Under the pieces are notes generated by a model. That model did not search any database, was not told the origin of the DNA, and was given only the letters and a program-made list of their open reading frames with translations. Shown piece by piece: positions 62,580 to 64,000 of a stretch of 64,000 nt of DNA (position 1 is the first letter of the stretch; the number at the start of each line of letters is the position of its first letter). The stretch is from Streptomyces zaomyceticus. Its GTDB lineage: Bacteria; Actinomycetota; Actinomycetes; Streptomycetales; Streptomycetaceae. The stretch spans positions 124,001 through 188,000 of the forward strand of contig NZ_BNBZ01000014.1 of NCBI RefSeq assembly GCF_014656215.1. The letters run 5' to 3'. Both the position numbers and the translations under genes were made by a program.

Positions 62580-64000
62580 ATGGAAGAGCCGCGTCGCCTC
62601 GGCGGCCGGTACGAGCTGGGCTCGGTGCTCGGCCGTGGTGGCATGGCCGAGGTGTACCTCGGACAGGACACCCGGCTCGGCCGCACCGTCGCCGTGAAGA
62701 CGCTGCGGGCCGACCTGGCCCGCGACCCGTCCTTCCAAGCCCGGTTCCGCCGTGAGGCACAGTCCGCCGCCTCGCTGAACCACCCGGCGATCGTCGCGGT
62801 CTACGACACCGGCGAGGACTACGTCGACGGGGTCTCCATCCCGTACATCGTGATGGAGTACGTCGACGGGTCGACCCTGCGTGAGCTGCTGCACTCCGGG
62901 CGCAAGCTGCTGCCCGAGCGCACCCTCGAGATGACGGTCGGCATCCTCCAGGCGCTGGAGTACTCGCACCGCGCCGGCATCGTGCACCGTGACATCAAGC
63001 CGGCGAACGTCATGCTGACGCGCACCGGCCAGGTCAAGGTCATGGACTTCGGCATCGCGCGCGCCATGGGCGACGCGGGCATGACCATGACGCAGACCGC
63101 CGCGGTGATCGGCACGGCCCAGTACCTCTCCCCCGAACAGGCCAAGGGCGAGCAGGTCGACGCCCGCTCCGACCTGTACTCCACGGGCTGCCTGCTGTAC
63201 GAGCTCCTCACCGTCCGTCCCCCGTTCATCGGTGACTCCCCGGTCGCGGTCGCGTACCAGCACGTGCGCGAGGAGCCGCAGCCGCCGAGCAACTTCGACC
63301 ACGAGATCACGCCCGAGATGGACGCCATCGTCCTCAAGGCGCTGGTCAAGGACCCCGACTACCGCTACCAGTCGGCCGACGAGATGCGTGCGGACATCGA
63401 GGCCTGCCTCGACGGTCAGCCGGTCGCGGCGGCCGCGGCGATGGGGATGGGCATGGCGGGCGCGCCCGCGTACGGCGGTGGCTACGGCGGTTACCCGCCG
63501 GAGGACCAGCCGACCACGGCGCTGCGCCAGGCCGATCCGGCGGGCCAGACGTCGATGCTGCCCCCGATCAATCCGGACGACGGCGGCTACGGCTACGACG
63601 ACCGCCCGGACCGCCGTCGTGGTGGCCAGAAGAAGTCGAACACCTCGACGATCCTGCTGGTCCTCGCGGGCATCCTGGTGCTCGTCGGCGCGATCTTCAT
63701 CGGTGTCTCCCTCTTCGACAAGAAGGACGGCCCCCGGCAGATCACCGTGCCGCAGCTGGTCGGCCAGACGGTCGAGGCGGCGACAGGGCTCGCGACCAAC
63801 GCCGAGGTGAAGTTGCAGGAGGCCGGCGTCGAGCGCTGCGACCAGCCCAAGGGCACCATCTGCCGCCAGAACCCGGAGGCGGACGGCGGCAAGATGGACA
63901 CCGGGGCCACGGTCCAGGTGTACGTCTCCGAGGGCGCTCCGCTCACCGAGGTCCCGGACGTCGTCGAGCAGTCCCAGGAGCGCGCCGAGGAGTCCCTGAA
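62580..64000 (+). CDS. pknB: PknB-type Ser/Thr kinase with PASTA domains (3' end outside window)
   Basis: The gene is cut by the right edge; ~473 residues are visible. The kinase domain has LGRGGMAEVYLGQD, catalytic Lys in TVAVKTLRAD, HRDIKPANVML, VMDFGIAR and GTAQYLSPEQA, with TMTQTAAV as the activation loop. A Gly/Tyr/Pro-rich linker and one TM helix (about 356-378, ILLVLAGILVLVGAIFIGVSLF, shown partly) follow. The first PASTA repeat (ITVPQLVGQTVEAATGLATN) and the start of the second (TEVPDVVEQSQERAEESL) are seen. It is the main wall-sensing kinase of the cluster. ATG 62580 is clear. Confidence 0.94.
   Translation, partial: MEEPRRLGGRYELGSVLGRGGMAEVYLGQDTRLGRTVAVKTLRADLARDPSFQARFRREAQSAASLNHPAIVAVYDTGEDYVDGVSIPYIVMEYVDGSTLRELLHSGRKLLPERTLEMTVGILQALEYSHRAGIVHRDIKPANVMLTRTGQVKVMDFGIARAMGDAGMTMTQTAAVIGTAQYLSPEQAKGEQVDARSDLYSTGCLLYELLTVRPPFIGDSPVAVAYQHVREEPQPPSNFDHEITPEMDAIVLKALVKDPDYRYQSADEMRADIEACLDGQPVAAAAAMGMGMAGAPAYGGGYGGYPPEDQPTTALRQADPAGQTSMLPPINPDDGGYGYDDRPDRRRGGQKKSNTSTILLVLAGILVLVGAIFIGVSLFDKKDGPRQITVPQLVGQTVEAATGLATNAEVKLQEAGVERCDQPKGTICRQNPEADGGKMDTGATVQVYVSEGAPLTEVPDVVEQSQERAEESL

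Overview
This window is high-GC actinobacterial DNA and almost certainly comes from the conserved core of a Streptomyces (or close Streptomycetaceae) chromosome, near the replication origin. The evidence is a GC-rich third codon position throughout, a mycothiol-dependent enzyme, a bacterial proteasome activator, two branched-chain 2-oxoacid dehydrogenase operons, the fhaA-fhaB-pstP-ftsW/rodA-pbpA-pknB cell-growth cluster at the right end, and ParB-binding parS palindromes (GTTTCACGTGAAAC). From memory, the order resembles the S. coelicolor SCO38xx region. No insertion sequence, prophage, CRISPR array or rRNA was seen. One tRNA-Leu(CAG) is present.

Layout. 1-4.5 kb: an NHL/thioredoxin protein (cut by the left edge), a LURP-one-like protein, and a divergent pair made of a PLP trans-sulfuration enzyme and a MocR regulator. 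4.5-8 kb: a four-gene cassette with a long WXG-type protein and an EspG-like protein, probably linked to type VII secretion. 8-12 kb: a nitrilase-family hydrolase, a mycothiol-dependent DinB-type enzyme and a gntR-MFS operon. 12-16 kb: first bkd operon (E1alpha-E1beta-E2) followed by a UUCG-loop terminator and a parS site. 16-23 kb: an orphan NarL-type response regulator, an FMN-binding protein, an APH-like kinase, two divergent membrane Ser/Thr kinases and a wall-type low-complexity protein. 23-28.6 kb: padR with an ABC/FtsX exporter, then bpa. 28.6-33 kb: a quinone oxidoreductase and a mobA-moeA-K+ channel operon whose last junction is itself a parS site. 33-37.6 kb: second bkd operon and the divergent Lrp-type bkdR. 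37.8-48.5 kb: phenylacetate catabolism (TetR/PaaR-like regulator, 3-hydroxyacyl-CoA dehydrogenase, paaN, paaABCDE), interrupted by a DUF5819-HTTM-SpoU methylase operon. 48.5-55.6 kb: an acyl-CoA dehydrogenase behind a KstR-like operator, a rhodanese, a J-domain-like protein, a DUF2252 protein and a two-component system. 55.8-64 kb: tRNA-Leu and the cell-division/phosphosignalling cluster, with pknB cut by the right edge.

How the parts connect. Three near-identical 14-bp operators (ACCGNNCGNNCGGT type, the core reported for PaaR) lie upstream of the second bkd operon, of paaN/paaH and of paaA. This suggests one TetR repressor may coordinate aromatic-acid and branched-chain catabolism, both of which yield acyl-CoAs and acetyl/propionyl-CoA. 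Three PknB-type kinases, two FHA proteins and one PP2C phosphatase form a Ser/Thr phosphorylation network around an SEDS/PBP pair. Many junctions are 1-4 nt overlaps (ATGA, GTGA, TGATG), so translational coupling is widespread.

All family names rest on reading the translations and on remembered family motifs. No database search was run.
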